Source: Halomonas sp. MCCC 1A13316 (GTDB taxonomy: Bacteria; Pseudomonadota; Gammaproteobacteria; Pseudomonadales; Halomonadaceae). Taken from it: a stretch of DNA of 64,000 nt. Shown here in pieces: positions 9,365 to 19,407 of the stretch. Below the pieces are notes generated by a model that was not told the origin of the DNA, ran no database searches, and saw only the letters and a list, made by a program, of their open reading frames with translations. The position numbers and the translations under genes were made by a program. The stretch is from assembly GCF_014931605.1 (NCBI RefSeq), contig NZ_CP053382.1, positions 868,001 to 932,000 of the forward strand. Direction: 5' to 3'. Numbering within the stretch: the stretch's first letter is position 1; each line of letters opens with the position of its first letter.

Positions 9365-10813
9365 CTAGAACTTCTCCATTGTCTCGCGATAGCCGACGAA
9401 GTCCTCCCGCCGTTGCTCGATGCGCGCCAGGGCGTTGGTCGCGCCGCTCTGCTCCGCTACTCGGCGGGCTACGTCGAGCTGGCGGATGGCGCGGTCGATC
9501 TCACCGGTAAGCTGCATGTGCTCGGCCCGTGCCAGGTGGCCCCAGGCCTCGCGACCGCTACGGCCGGCGGCTTCGGCGAGCAGGGTGAAGACCTGCGGGT
9601 CCTCGGGGCGCCGGTTCGACAGCTCATGCAGGACTCGGTAAGCCTCGTTGGGGTCGCGCTGCAGTAGCGCTTCGCCCAGGATGCGGGTGGCCGGCATGTG
9701 GCCCGGCATCAGGCGCAGCAGGCGTCGGCTGCGTTCGATGGCGTCGTCGTAACGGCCCGCCTTGAAGGCGACCTCGGCGGCACTGACCGGCAGCAGTGCC
9801 AGGTCGGGGAGTTCTCGGGCCAGACTGTCGAGCTGGCCGAGAGCGCTGTCGGTCTGGCCGTGGTGGGCGGTAATCAGGGCGTCGAGATAGCGCCTGGCCT
9901 CTGGCGGGGCGTCATCCTGAGCCAGGCGTGTCGCCGCCTGCTGCGGGTCGCGCTGATTCACCGCCAGCAGTGCCCGGGCGCGCACCAGGTGATAGATCGG
10001 GTCACCCTCGCGAGGGCGCGCTGGCTCGAGCTGAGAGGCACGGGACTCGGCATCACTGATGCGCGACTCAGTCAGCGGGTGGGTGAGCAGGAACTCCGGT
10101 GGATTGCCGCCTTGGAGGCTCACCTGGCGCTGCATGGCGCGGAACATCCTGACCATGGCGTCGGGGTCGAAGCCGGCCTGGACCATGGTCTGCAGGCCGA
10201 GGCGGTCGGCCTCCTGTTCGAAACGCCGCGAGTAGGCCAACTGATCCTGAATGAAGGCGGCCTGAGAGCCCATGGCGGCAGCGATACCGGCGTCACCGCC
10301 ACCGCTGGCGGCGATCAGCATTCCGGCCAGCATTGCCGCCATGGCCGGCAACTGGGTCTGCTCGGCACGCGCCTGGCCGCGTGAGTAGTGGCGCTGGGAG
10401 AGGTGGCCCAGTTCGTGGGCCAGCACCGAGGCGACGGCATCCTCTTCACTGGCGAAGGCGAACAGGCCGGCGTTGACGCCGATGACGCCTCCCGGCACGG
10501 CGAAGGCATTGAGGGCTCGGTTATCCACCAGAGTGACGACGGTATTGGAATCGGTAAGCCCGCTGTGAGGCAGCAGGCGCGACACCAGCGATTCCACATA
10601 CTCTTGTGCGATAGGGTCCTGCCAACTGGGGGTGCGAGCACGAAACTGGCGCAGCCAGGCGCGGCCCAGGCGGAACTCCTCGCCGGTGATGGCCTGGCTG
10701 CTGCCGGTCAGGCTGGGCAGTCCGTAGTCCTCCGTAGCGCTGGCCGGGGCAGCCAGGCCCAAGGTCAGCGCTACGGCAGCGGTGGTCAGGCAGTTTCGGG
10801 TCTTGCGCAGCAT
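9365..10813 (-). CDS. bepA: Outer-membrane assembly metalloprotease/chaperone, M48 family
   Basis: BepA (YfgC) is a periplasmic zinc protease that helps assemble or removes misfolded LptD at the outer membrane. The protein is 482 residues. Residues 1-26 are a signal peptide with cleavage after ASA. The zinc site is HELGH (His133, Glu134, His137) with a third ligand in FEQEADRLG near residue 200. The region after residue about 260 is built from TPR-like helices. VPGGVIGVNAGLFAFA before the zinc site is characteristic. It diverges from tusA and converges with nadA. Confidence 0.93.
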   Translation of the reverse strand: MLRKTRNCLTTAAVALTLGLAAPASATEDYGLPSLTGSSQAITGEEFRLGRAWLRQFRARTPSWQDPIAQEYVESLVSRLLPHSGLTDSNTVVTLVDNRALNAFAVPGGVIGVNAGLFAFASEEDAVASVLAHELGHLSQRHYSRGQARAEQTQLPAMAAMLAGMLIAASGGGDAGIAAAMGSQAAFIQDQLAYSRRFEQEADRLGLQTMVQAGFDPDAMVRMFRAMQRQVSLQGGNPPEFLLTHPLTESRISDAESRASQLEPARPREGDPIYHLVRARALLAVNQRDPQQAATRLAQDDAPPEARRYLDALITAHHGQTDSALGQLDSLARELPDLALLPVSAAEVAFKAGRYDDAIERSRRLLRLMPGHMPATRILGEALLQRDPNEAYRVLHELSNRRPEDPQVFTLLAEAAGRSGREAWGHLARAEHMQLTGEIDRAIRQLDVARRVAEQSGATNALARIEQRREDFVGYRETMEKF

Positions 10814-10961
10814 GTGCCAGTCTCGTTCGAAGCGGCGTTCGGTTCATTATCCGACATTGATTCGGCCTGCAAAGTGCCTTTAAATCTCAAGGGTTTTGCG
10901 CTTTGTTGCAAGGGCATGTAGCCCGATGCGTATGAGCGTTAGTCATTTTTCGGGAGACGAC

Positions 10962-11210
10962 ATGGCTGTGCAACCAGATGATGTGCTCGATGCTTGCGGC
11001 CTGCCTTGCCCGCTGCCTCTGCTCAAGGCGAAGCAGGCGCTGGCTCGGTTGAAGCCTGGCCAAGTACTCGAGGTCCTGGCGACCGATGCCGGCTCCTGGC
11101 GCGATTTCGAGACCTTCGCCGACAACAGTATTCACGCGTTAGTCGAGCGGGAGGAGCGGGGCGAGATATATCATTACTGGCTGCGCAAGGGTGAGGTGCC
11201 AACCTCATGA
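10962..11210 (+). CDS. Sulfurtransferase TusA family protein
   Basis: An 82-residue TusA/SirA-fold protein. The active cysteine lies in the CPxP signature: DACGLPCPLPLLKAKQAL, about residue 16, preceded by a second cysteine in ACG. The start at 10962 (MAVQPDD) has GGGAG upstream; the in-frame ATG at 10896 would add an implausible leader. Family members pass persulfide sulfur to tRNA thiolation or other acceptors. It overlaps the downstream permease by ATGA, and this TusA-like/PerM arrangement recurs in gammaproteobacteria. Because it is not with the rest of the tus genes, it may not be the TusA of s2U synthesis. Confidence 0.9.
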   Translation: MAVQPDDVLDACGLPCPLPLLKAKQALARLKPGQVLEVLATDAGSWRDFETFADNSIHALVEREERGEIYHYWLRKGEVPTS

Positions 11211-12316
11211 TCCTACGTGAGGTGTTCAAGGGCTGGGTCGAGCACTACTTCTCCGACGAGGAGGCGGTGATCCTGCTGGTGCTGCTGATACTGGGCTTCG
11301 CCGTGGTGATCCTGTTCGGCCGCATGCTGGCACCGTTCCTCACCGCCCTGGTGATCGCCTTCCTGTTGCAGGGCGGCGTCAACGCCATGACACGACGCGG
11401 CGTGCCGCACCTGCTGGCCGTGACGCTGATCTTCCTGGCCTTCATCGGCGTGCTGCTGGCGCTGGCCTTCATTTTGATGCCGTTGATATGGAACCAGCTC
11501 GTCAGCCTGGTTCAGGAGACGCCGCGCATCGTCGCCAGCGGTCAGCGCTGGCTGGATGAACTCCAGGGGCGTTACCCCAATCTGGTCACGCCGGATCAGG
11601 TGCAGGAATGGATCGCGGTTGCCGGCCGCGAGCTGACCCAATTCGGCCAGCGCGCGCTGTCGCTGTCGCTGGCTTCGCTTGGCAACCTGCTGGCCCTGAT
11701 CATCTATCTGGTGCTGGTGCCGATCCTGGTCTTCTTCCTGCTCAAGGATCGCGATCAGTTGGTGAATTTTTGTCTGTCGCTGCTGCCCCAGCAGCGCTCG
11801 CTGATGACGCGCATCTGGCAGGAAATGGATGCTCAGATCGCCAACTACGTGCGCGGCAAATTCATCGAAATCATTATCGTCGGCACCGTGTCGTTCTTCA
11901 CCTTCGCCTTTTTCGGCTTGCCTTATTCGGCGCTGCTGGCGGTGCTGGTGGGCTGTTCGGTACTGGTACCCTACATCGGTGCTGCCGTGGCGACCCTGCC
12001 GGTGGCCGCCGTGGCGGGCTTTCACTTCGGCATGAGCGACCAGTTCCTCTACGTGCTGTTCGCCTATGGTGTGATCCAGGCACTGGATGGCAACGTGCTG
12101 GTGCCGATCCTGTTCTCCGAGGCGGTCAACCTGCATCCGGTGTCGATCATCGTGGCGGTACTGTTCTTCGGTGGAGTCTGGGGATTCTGGGGCATCTTCT
12201 TCGCCATTCCCCTGGCCACCCTGCTCAAGGCGCTGGTCTATGCCTGGCCGAGGGGGATCAGGCAGTACCACGACTCGCTCCAGCCCGTCGAGCTGGAGCA
12301 CCAGATCGAGGAGTGA
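11207..12316 (+). CDS. perM: AI-2E family transporter (PerM-like)
   Basis: A 369-residue membrane protein of the AI-2 exporter/PerM family. It has an N-terminal pair of helices (VILLVLLILGFAVVILFG and the following segment), a long hydrophilic section near residues 105-155, then five to six more helices, including the conserved PILVFFLLKDRDQL near residue 168. GNVLVPILFSEAVNLHPVSII near residue 300 is a hallmark. E. coli PerM is of unknown substrate; signal export by the family is not general. Coupled to the TusA-family gene by ATGA. Confidence 0.9.
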   Translation: MILREVFKGWVEHYFSDEEAVILLVLLILGFAVVILFGRMLAPFLTALVIAFLLQGGVNAMTRRGVPHLLAVTLIFLAFIGVLLALAFILMPLIWNQLVSLVQETPRIVASGQRWLDELQGRYPNLVTPDQVQEWIAVAGRELTQFGQRALSLSLASLGNLLALIIYLVLVPILVFFLLKDRDQLVNFCLSLLPQQRSLMTRIWQEMDAQIANYVRGKFIEIIIVGTVSFFTFAFFGLPYSALLAVLVGCSVLVPYIGAAVATLPVAAVAGFHFGMSDQFLYVLFAYGVIQALDGNVLVPILFSEAVNLHPVSIIVAVLFFGGVWGFWGIFFAIPLATLLKALVYAWPRGIRQYHDSLQPVELEHQIEE

Positions 12317-12319
12317 AGG

Positions 12320-12348
12320 GCGTCCCGGCCGGGTGCCGGTCGGGGCGC
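12320..12348. terminator. Hairpin between convergent perM and bcp
   Basis: A 13-bp stem with two G-U pairs and a GTG loop lies 3 bases after the perM stop. No T run follows on either side, so it is at most a weak terminator or transcript stabiliser. Confidence 0.45.
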
Positions 12349-12363
12349 TGATCTTGGCTGCGA

Positions 12364-12840
12364 TCAGTTGGCGGTATGCAGTGCCTGGGCAGCTTCGAGG
12401 ACCTCCTGGGCGTGCCCCTTGACCTTGACGCCGCGCCACTCGCGGGCAAGCTTGCCTTCGGCGTCGATCAGGAAAGTGCTGCGTTCGATGCCGAGATGCT
12501 CCTTGCCATACAACTTCTTTAGCTGGATGACGTCGAACAGCTGGCAGATTTCCTCGTCCTTGTCGGAAATCAGCTCGAAGTTGAACGCCTGCTTGGCCTT
12601 GAAGTTCTCCTGCGCGCGAATGCCGTCGCGCGAGGCGCCGAAGATGACGGTATTGGCCGCGTCGAACTCGGCCTTGCGGTCGCGGAAGTCGCCACCTTCG
12701 GTGGTGCAGCCGGGGGTGCTGGCCTTGGGGTAGAAGTAGATCACCACCTGGCGACCCTTGAGTGCGGAAAGTGTGACTGTCGTGTCACCGGTGGCAGTGG
12801 CGCTGAAATCAGGCACGGATTGACCGATGGCTAGCGTCAT
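12364..12840 (-). CDS. bcp: Thioredoxin-dependent thiol peroxidase (BCP-type peroxiredoxin)
   Basis: A 158-residue cytosolic peroxiredoxin that reduces hydrogen and organic peroxides. The peroxidatic cysteine is Cys45 in the motif ASTPGCTTEGGDFRD. In E. coli BCP the resolving cysteine is five residues later (Cys50); here that position is Gly, so the enzyme is expected to work as a 1-Cys type or to use Cys99 (EEICQLF) or an external thiol. The fold signatures VIYFYPKA and FLIDAEGKLAREW are intact. It diverges from dapA, a common arrangement (dapA with bcp and gcvR nearby in many gammaproteobacteria). Confidence 0.94.
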   Translation of the reverse strand: MTLAIGQSVPDFSATATGDTTVTLSALKGRQVVIYFYPKASTPGCTTEGGDFRDRKAEFDAANTVIFGASRDGIRAQENFKAKQAFNFELISDKDEEICQLFDVIQLKKLYGKEHLGIERSTFLIDAEGKLAREWRGVKVKGHAQEVLEAAQALHTAN

Positions 12841-13016
12841 GAAGGGCTCCTTGATGGGATGTACGGCGCTTTATTACACGCAGCCCGGCGGGTGCTGTCA
12901 AAGAGCGCGTCGGCCGTGCTGTACAGGCCTGTGCCGCCTGAGTACCATTTACCCTTTGCTCGTGGTCGATACGACACCCGAGTGCGGCATGAGCGGCTAT
13001 TGCAGAGGAAGAGAGG

Positions 13017-13901
13017 ATGATCACTGGCAGTATCGTCGCCCTGGCGACGCCGATGAAGGCCAATGGCGATATCGACTGGGAGGCGTTGCGCCGCTTGGTG
13101 AACTTCCACTTGGAGAACGGTACCGACGGCATCGTCGCCGCCGGCACCACCGGTGAGCCCACCACCATGTCCTTCGCCGAGCATTTCGACGTGATTCGCG
13201 CCGTGGTGGAAGAGGTCGATGGTCGCATTCCGGTCATCGCCGGCACCGGGGCCAATGCCACTTCCGAAGCCGTGGAGCTGGCGCGCTATGCCAGCGAAGT
13301 GGGCGCTGATTACTGCCTGTCGGTGTGTCCCTACTACAACAAGCCGACCCAGGAAGGGCTCTATCGCCACTTCAAGGCGGTCGCCGAGGGCAGCCGCCTC
13401 CCGGTAATCCTCTACAACGTGCCCGGCCGCACCTGCTCCGATCTCTACAACGAGACCGTGTTGCGCCTGGCCGAGGTCGGCAATATCGTCGGGCTCAAGG
13501 ATGCCACCGGCAATCTCGAGCGCGCCGAAGACCTCATCGCGCGGCTCAAGGGCAGCGGTTTCATGCTCTACTCCGGTGACGACGGTACCGCCTGCGAATT
13601 CATGTTGATGGGCGGCGACGGCGACATCTCGGTTACCGCCAACGTGGCGCCCAAGGCCATGCATGAGCTGTGCGTTGCTGCGGTCGCCGGTGATGCCGAT
13701 CGCGCTCACCAGATCAACACCCGGCTGATGCCGCTGCATACCAACCTGGGCATCGAATCCAACCCGATTCCGGTCAAGTGGGCGCTGCACCGCATGGGCA
13801 TGATCGAGCAGGGCATTCGTCTGCCGCTTACCTGGCTGTCCGGCAAGTACCATGCGACGGTGGATGAGGCCCTGCAACTGGCTGGCGTAATCGACGATTG
13901 A
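13017..13901 (+). CDS. dapA: 4-hydroxy-tetrahydrodipicolinate synthase
   Basis: DapA condenses pyruvate with aspartate semialdehyde at the branch point of lysine and peptidoglycan diaminopimelate synthesis. The protein is 294 residues. The Schiff-base lysine is Lys161 in GLKDATGN, Tyr133 lies in ILYNVPGR, and the GTTGE motif is at residues 43-47. The start follows AGAGAGGATG. It leads a probable operon with bamC, the MBL hydrolase and purC, as in many gammaproteobacteria. Confidence 0.97.
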   Translation: MITGSIVALATPMKANGDIDWEALRRLVNFHLENGTDGIVAAGTTGEPTTMSFAEHFDVIRAVVEEVDGRIPVIAGTGANATSEAVELARYASEVGADYCLSVCPYYNKPTQEGLYRHFKAVAEGSRLPVILYNVPGRTCSDLYNETVLRLAEVGNIVGLKDATGNLERAEDLIARLKGSGFMLYSGDDGTACEFMLMGGDGDISVTANVAPKAMHELCVAAVAGDADRAHQINTRLMPLHTNLGIESNPIPVKWALHRMGMIEQGIRLPLTWLSGKYHATVDEALQLAGVIDD

Positions 13902-13953
13902 GGCGGCCTGGAAAGCTCCCGCCGCCCCGATAATCTGACTGCAAGGTGAACGC

Positions 13954-14925
13954 ATGAATTCTGCGCTGAAATGGATGCCGCTGGTGGCTCTCGCTGCCCT
14001 GGCCACTGCTGGCTGTGCCCGCGAAGGCTTCTATGACGACCGCAACATCGATTACGTGAAGGCCCAGCGCAGTGCGCCTCTGGTCCTGCCGCAAGGGCGC
14101 AACGAGCAGCGTTATCGCGACGCCATGCCGGTGCCGGAGGCCCAAGGCAGCTTGCGCTCCGACGACGATGGTTTCAGTGCTCCCAGCCCGGAGCGCCTGG
14201 CATCGGGCGGTGCGGTGGAGCGGGACTTCGTCGAGCGGCGGGAGATCGGCACTGATCGCTGGCTGGTGGTCGGCTCCGACCCGGGCATGGTGTGGCCGCA
14301 GCTGCAGGATTTTGCCCGTGCTCGTGGCTTGCAGGTCCAGTCCAGCGACGACGCCCGAGGCGTGCTGGAGACGGCACAGGGTCGGCTGAGCGTGAGCCAG
14401 GGGCTGCGCGCCGGGGACAGCGAGGTTCGCTGCGACCAGAACGGGCGCCCGGTGGCGGCCTGTCTCGATGCGCTGGAGCAGCACTTCAGTGCACGCAGCG
14501 AGAGTGCCAGTGCCGCATCTCTGGCGGGGCAGCAGATGTCACGCGAGGACCGCCTGCGCTTCGAGCAGCTCGACAGCGGCGAGTGGGTGGTACGCATTCC
14601 GCTCGACATCGACCGCGTCTGGGCCGAGCTGAACCACCAGTTGGAAGCCGACTTCAGTGTCGAGAACCGTCGCGAGCTGCTCGAGCAGAATCCGCAGCAG
14701 CACGATTTCCTGGTCAGCTACATGACCGCCTCCGAGCGTGACCGCGGCATGCTCCAGATCATCTTGAGCCCCGACGTGCGCCAGATGCCCCAGCAGATTC
14801 GTCTGGTGCTGGAGTCCGATGGCCCCGAGCGCACCACGCTGCGTGCCGTCAACGAGAGCGAGCGGCGCTTCACCGAAGGGGACGCCCGCGAATTGCTCGA
14901 GCGGGTGTCGGGCCTGCTGCGCTGA
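13954..14925 (+). CDS. bamC: Outer membrane assembly lipoprotein BamC
   Basis: A 323-residue NlpB/DapX-type lipoprotein, a subunit of the BAM complex that inserts beta-barrel proteins. The signal peptide ends in the lipobox LATAGC with Cys21 as the lipidated residue. The unstructured N-terminal segment that binds BamD covers residues 22-80, followed by two helix-grip domains of about 100 residues each; REIGTDRWLVVGSDPGMVWPQ starts the first. The position between dapA and purC is diagnostic, since sequence conservation in this family is low. The last base overlaps the next start (TGATG). Confidence 0.9.
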   Translation: MNSALKWMPLVALAALATAGCAREGFYDDRNIDYVKAQRSAPLVLPQGRNEQRYRDAMPVPEAQGSLRSDDDGFSAPSPERLASGGAVERDFVERREIGTDRWLVVGSDPGMVWPQLQDFARARGLQVQSSDDARGVLETAQGRLSVSQGLRAGDSEVRCDQNGRPVAACLDALEQHFSARSESASAASLAGQQMSREDRLRFEQLDSGEWVVRIPLDIDRVWAELNHQLEADFSVENRRELLEQNPQQHDFLVSYMTASERDRGMLQIILSPDVRQMPQQIRLVLESDGPERTTLRAVNESERRFTEGDARELLERVSGLLR

Positions 14926-15731
14926 TGCAGCTGGGGCAGGTCAACGAGCCGTTGCCGGTTATGGGCAAGCTTCGCTTCGCCTCGCTCGGCAGCGGCAGCA
15001 AGGGCAACGCCACCCTGGTCAGCGACGAAGAGACCATGGTGCTGGTCGACTGCGGTTTCGGCCTGCGCGAGACCGAGCGACGCCTGGCGCGTCTCGGTCT
15101 GCATCCGCGCCAGCTCGATGCCGTACTGGTGACCCACGAGCATGGCGATCACTTGCGCGGTGTCGGCCCTCTAGCGCGGCGCTACGCCGTGCCGGTCTAC
15201 ATCACCCCGGGCACATGGCTTTCGGGACGTCTGGGCGAGGTGCCCTGCCGACATTGGATCACGCCGCAATCGCGCTTCGCGGTCAAGAGCCTCGTGATCG
15301 ATCCGTTCACGGTGCCCCACGACGCCCGTGAACCGGTCCAGTTCCGCTTCGAGTCGCACGGCCGTCATCTTGGCGTGCTGACCGACCTGGGGCAGCCCAC
15401 CGATCATGTCGTCGAAGCCTTCAGCGGCTGCGATGCGCTGATCCTCGAGTGCAACCACGATCGTTACATGCTCGAGGTCGGACCCTACCCACCGCGGCTC
15501 AAGCGCAGGGTCGGCGGCAATTGGGGGCACCTGGCCAACGTCCAGGCGGCGGCGCTGCTCCAGCGCCTGGGCCTCGATCGCCTGCAGCGCATCGTCTGCT
15601 CGCATCTTTCCGAGCACAACAATTGCCCCGAGCTCGTCCTCGATACCCTGACGCCGCTGCTCGACGGCGACGGCTCACGCCTGACGATCGCCGCCCAGGA
15701 CAGCGGGCTGGATTGGCAGGCGATCACCTGA
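14925..15731 (+). CDS. MBL-fold metallo-hydrolase, YycJ/WalJ-like
   Basis: A 268-residue metallo-beta-lactamase-fold protein. The metal motif is THEHGDH (His71, His73, Asp75, His76); [19 protein letters not shown] sequence near residue 18 and ILECNHD near residue 173 match the YycJ/WalJ and ExoII-like branch, thought to be nucleases or phosphodiesterases. The first ATG overlaps the bamC stop (TGATG); an alternative start at 14961 ([10 protein letters not shown]) removes a 12-residue non-conserved leader. In this operon position the gene is known from Halomonas and Pseudomonas relatives, but its substrate is not established. Confidence 0.88.
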   Translation: MQLGQVNEPLPVMGKLRFASLGSGSKGNATLVSDEETMVLVDCGFGLRETERRLARLGLHPRQLDAVLVTHEHGDHLRGVGPLARRYAVPVYITPGTWLSGRLGEVPCRHWITPQSRFAVKSLVIDPFTVPHDAREPVQFRFESHGRHLGVLTDLGQPTDHVVEAFSGCDALILECNHDRYMLEVGPYPPRLKRRVGGNWGHLANVQAAALLQRLGLDRLQRIVCSHLSEHNNCPELVLDTLTPLLDGDGSRLTIAAQDSGLDWQAIT

Positions 15732-15775
15732 ATTGCCATCCTCTGGTCATGCCTTCATTCCTTCTGGAGATCCTC

Positions 15776-16489
15776 ATGGAAAAGCGCCAAGAACTCTACG
15801 CCGGCAAGGCCAAATCGGTATATGCCACCGACGATCCCGACCTGCTCGTCCTTCATTTCCGTGACGATACCAGTGCCTTCGACGGCGAGCGCATGGAATC
15901 GCTGGCTCGCAAGGGCATGGTCAACAACCGCTTCAACGCCTTCATCATGGAGAAACTGACAGCAGCGGGCATTCCCACCCACTTCGAAAAGCGCCTTTCC
16001 GATACCGAGAGCCTGGTCAAGAAGCTCGAGATGATCCCGCTGGAGTGCGTAGTGCGGAACATCGCCGCCGGTGGCTTGGTCAAGCGTCTCGGCGTGGAGG
16101 AGGGCAGTGAGCTCACCCCGCCCACCTTCGAATTGTTCCTCAAGAACGATGCGTTGCACGACCCCATGATCAACGAGTCGCTCGCCGAGACCTTCGGCTG
16201 GGCTACGCCCGAGCAGCTCGCCGAGATGAAGGCGCTGACCTTCAGGGTCAATGACGTGCTCAAGCAGCTGTTCGCCGACGGCGGGCTGCTGCTGGTGGAT
16301 TACAAGCTGGAATTCGGCCTGTTCAAGGGCCGGATCGTGCTGGGTGACGAATTCTCGCCGGATGGCTGTCGTCTGTGGGATGCCGAGACGCGCAACAAGA
16401 TGGACAAGGATCGCTTCCGCCAAGGCCTGGGTGGGGTGATCGAGGCCTACGAGGAAGTGGGTCGGCGCATCGGTGTCGAGTTCGCCTGA
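15776..16489 (+). CDS. purC: Phosphoribosylaminoimidazole-succinocarboxamide synthase
   Basis: PurC makes SAICAR from CAIR, aspartate and ATP in purine synthesis. The 237-residue protein starts at 15776 ([16 protein letters not shown]) with CTGGAGA 7-12 bases upstream; the frame is open further upstream but those residues are not PurC. Signatures are [29 protein letters not shown] and [23 protein letters not shown]. It ends the dapA-bamC-MBL-purC run and converges on trmO. Confidence 0.97.
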   Translation: MEKRQELYAGKAKSVYATDDPDLLVLHFRDDTSAFDGERMESLARKGMVNNRFNAFIMEKLTAAGIPTHFEKRLSDTESLVKKLEMIPLECVVRNIAAGGLVKRLGVEEGSELTPPTFELFLKNDALHDPMINESLAETFGWATPEQLAEMKALTFRVNDVLKQLFADGGLLLVDYKLEFGLFKGRIVLGDEFSPDGCRLWDAETRNKMDKDRFRQGLGGVIEAYEEVGRRIGVEFA

Positions 16490-16525
16490 GCAAGCACCGA
16501 GCCTCTCCGTCATCGATCTGCCTGG

Positions 16526-16544
16526 CGCCCTCCTTGTGAGGGCG
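16526..16544. terminator. Short hairpin between convergent purC and trmO
   Basis: CGCCCTC and GAGGGCG with a five-base loop lie about 40 bases after purC and just before the trmO stop. No clear T run follows. Possible bidirectional terminator. Confidence 0.4.
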
Positions 16545-16552
16545 TCAGCGTT

Positions 16553-17278
16553 TCAGCTCGGGACGATTTCCACCACTTCCACCAGCGTTGCCTGGGCTTC
16601 CTCGAGGGCGCGAAAGCGCACGTCCACATCGCGCAAGCGCACGCCATAGAGCCTCTCCTCAGCTCCTTTGCGATAGGCGGGGCGAGGATCCTGGGCCAGC
16701 ACTTGGCGAATCAGTTCGCGCAGTGAAGAACCGTCGGGACGCGTGGCCAGCGTCGATTCGGCCGCATCGCTGAAGCGTACCTCCAGCAACGATGGTGCCG
16801 CCGGTGCGTAGCCGGCGCGTGCATCGGGGCGCGCCTCCACCCAAGGCAGGTAGGGCTTGATGTCGAGCACCGGCGTGCCGCTTACCAGGTCGCAGCCGCC
16901 CAGCACCAGGCGTACCCCATGGCCGGTATCGATCGCGAGCAGTTCCACCAGTGACAGCCCCAGCCGGTTGGGGCGATGGGTGCTGCGGCTGGCGAAGACG
17001 CCGACCTTGGCATTGCCGCCGAGCCGCGGCGGGCGAACGAGTGGCGTCCAGCGCTCGGGACTGTGATGGAAGACGAAGGTCAGCCACAGGTGACTGAAGG
17101 CCTCGAGGCCGCGCACCGTCAAGGGGTCGTCGTAGGGCGTGGTGAGAATCAGCTCAGCGTGTGCAACCGATGCCAGGCCGGGCTGGCGCGGTACGCCGAA
17201 CTTGTCGGGGAAGTCGCTCTCGATGTGCCCGATGGGTTGCATCGTGAGACCGGCGGCAGGAGGCGTTGGGTTGGTCAT
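16553..17278 (-). CDS. trmO: tRNA (N6-threonylcarbamoyladenosine(37)-N6)-methyltransferase
   Basis: TrmO (YaeB/TsaA) methylates N6 of t6A37 in tRNA-Thr using SAM and has an unusual beta-barrel fold. The protein is 241 residues. Conserved pieces: QPIGHIESDFPDKFGVPRQPG near residue 13, FSHLWLTFVFH near residue 61, THRPNRLGLSLVEL near residue 99 and DIKPYLPWVEA near residue 137. The C-terminal domain (residues 165-241) is also present. TsaB, which works upstream in t6A synthesis, is encoded at 25488-26192. Confidence 0.93.
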   Translation of the reverse strand: MTNPTPPAAGLTMQPIGHIESDFPDKFGVPRQPGLASVAHAELILTTPYDDPLTVRGLEAFSHLWLTFVFHHSPERWTPLVRPPRLGGNAKVGVFASRSTHRPNRLGLSLVELLAIDTGHGVRLVLGGCDLVSGTPVLDIKPYLPWVEARPDARAGYAPAAPSLLEVRFSDAAESTLATRPDGSSLRELIRQVLAQDPRPAYRKGAEERLYGVRLRDVDVRFRALEEAQATLVEVVEIVPS

Positions 17279-17366
17279 GGCGTTGCATTATGCCTGCCAT
17301 TGGCCGCAGCGGCGAGCTTGTGTACCCTGCACGGCGAGACAGGCACGCGAGACAGGGGCAGGTAAG

Positions 17367-17903
17367 ATGGAAACGACGACGATGAACGATGCGCCCTCCC
17401 CGAGGGGTGGTTCGCTGCGGATTCTCTATCGTCAGGCCAAGGCGCGTGACGGTGCCGACCAGGCCGAGGTCTTCCATCACGCCGTGATGCAGGGCGCTGC
17501 CGCTCATTACAGCGTGGAGCAGCGTGCGGCCTGGGCCGCGACGATGCCGAGGGAGGCCAGTGCTTGGGTTGCACGTCAGGCGCTCTACACGACCCTGATG
17601 GCTACCTGCGACGGGCGCTGCGTAGGGTTTCTGGAGCTGGACATCCCCAAGGGGCACATCCACACCCTCTACGTATGGCCTTCACTGGCACGGCGCGGCA
17701 TTGGCTCGACCCTGCTGGTGCACGCCGAGCGCATGCTGCTCGAGCACGGTTGCGGGCATGCCACTATCGATGCCAGCCGCATGCTGGCCGAGAGCCTGCT
17801 GCGCCGCGGCTGGCGAGACCTCGGCACGGAATGGGTGACGAGGAATGGCGCACGACTCGAGAGGCGGCGGCTGGAGAGGCGCCTCTCCGCTGTCGAAACC
17901 TGA
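17367..17903 (+). CDS. GNAT-family N-acetyltransferase
   Basis: A 178-residue acetyl-CoA-dependent acyltransferase of unknown substrate. The acetyl-CoA-binding motif A is LYVWPSLARRGIGSTLLVHAE, split as LYVWPSLARR and GIGSTLLVHA, near residues 102-122; GFLELDIPKGHIHTLYV supplies the beta-4 strand. The sequence most resembles YafP-like small GNATs, judged by eye. The start at 17367 is preceded by GGGGCAGG; MNDAPSP at 17382 is an alternative. It converges on nadC with a 1-base gap. Confidence 0.88.
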   Translation: METTTMNDAPSPRGGSLRILYRQAKARDGADQAEVFHHAVMQGAAAHYSVEQRAAWAATMPREASAWVARQALYTTLMATCDGRCVGFLELDIPKGHIHTLYVWPSLARRGIGSTLLVHAERMLLEHGCGHATIDASRMLAESLLRRGWRDLGTEWVTRNGARLERRRLERRLSAVET

Positions 17904-17904
17904 T

Positions 17905-18795
<891 letters not shown>

Positions 18796-18837
18796 TCATT
18801 ATAGAGGAATCCAGCTCCAGGACGTCAGGGGATCGAG

Positions 18838-19407
18838 ATGAGAATCGAGGAAGGCTGGCTGGAAGGCGTAAGGCGCGTGCCGTCGCCCAACCAGGACGCC
18901 CGTCCACAGGGCGAGATCTCGGCGGTAGTGCTGCATTCGATCAGCCTGCCTCCAGGCGAGTTCGGCGGCGAACATATCGAGCGGCTGTTCACCAATTCGC
19001 TGGAGGCTGCAGTTCATCCCTTCTTTCCCGGCATCGCTCAGCTGCGGGTCTCGGCGCATCTGCTGATTCGCCGCGATGGCGAGTGCGTGCAGTTCGTACC
19101 TTTCGACCGCCGTGCCTGGCACGCAGGGCGCTCGTGCTGGATCGAAGGGGGGCGCCCACGTCGTGCGCTGAACGATTTCACTGTCGGTATCGAGCTGGAA
19201 GGCGATGAGATCCATGCCTATCGTGATGCTCAATATCGGACCTTGGCCCTGGCCATGAGGGCGCTGATGGTGAGCTACTCTGAAGTGAATCCCGCGCGCA
19301 TCACCAGCCACGCCAGGGTGGCCCCTCTGCGCAAGAGCGATCCCGGCCCCGCCTTCGACTGGGCCTATTTTCGCCAGTGCCTCAAGGCGTTGGGACCACG
19401 CAAATAA
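18838..19407 (+). CDS. ampD: 1,6-anhydro-N-acetylmuramyl-L-alanine amidase
   Basis: AmpD is the cytoplasmic zinc amidase that removes stem peptides from recycled anhydromuropeptides and so limits AmpR-dependent beta-lactamase induction. The protein is 189 residues. The zinc ligands are His in VVLHSISLPPGEFGG (about residue 33), His in TSHARVAPLRKSDPGPAF (about residue 159) and Asp169 in the same stretch, with a catalytic Glu in GIELEGDE near residue 120. No signal peptide, as expected for AmpD rather than AmiD. Confidence 0.95.
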   Translation: MRIEEGWLEGVRRVPSPNQDARPQGEISAVVLHSISLPPGEFGGEHIERLFTNSLEAAVHPFFPGIAQLRVSAHLLIRRDGECVQFVPFDRRAWHAGRSCWIEGGRPRRALNDFTVGIELEGDEIHAYRDAQYRTLALAMRALMVSYSEVNPARITSHARVAPLRKSDPGPAFDWAYFRQCLKALGPRK

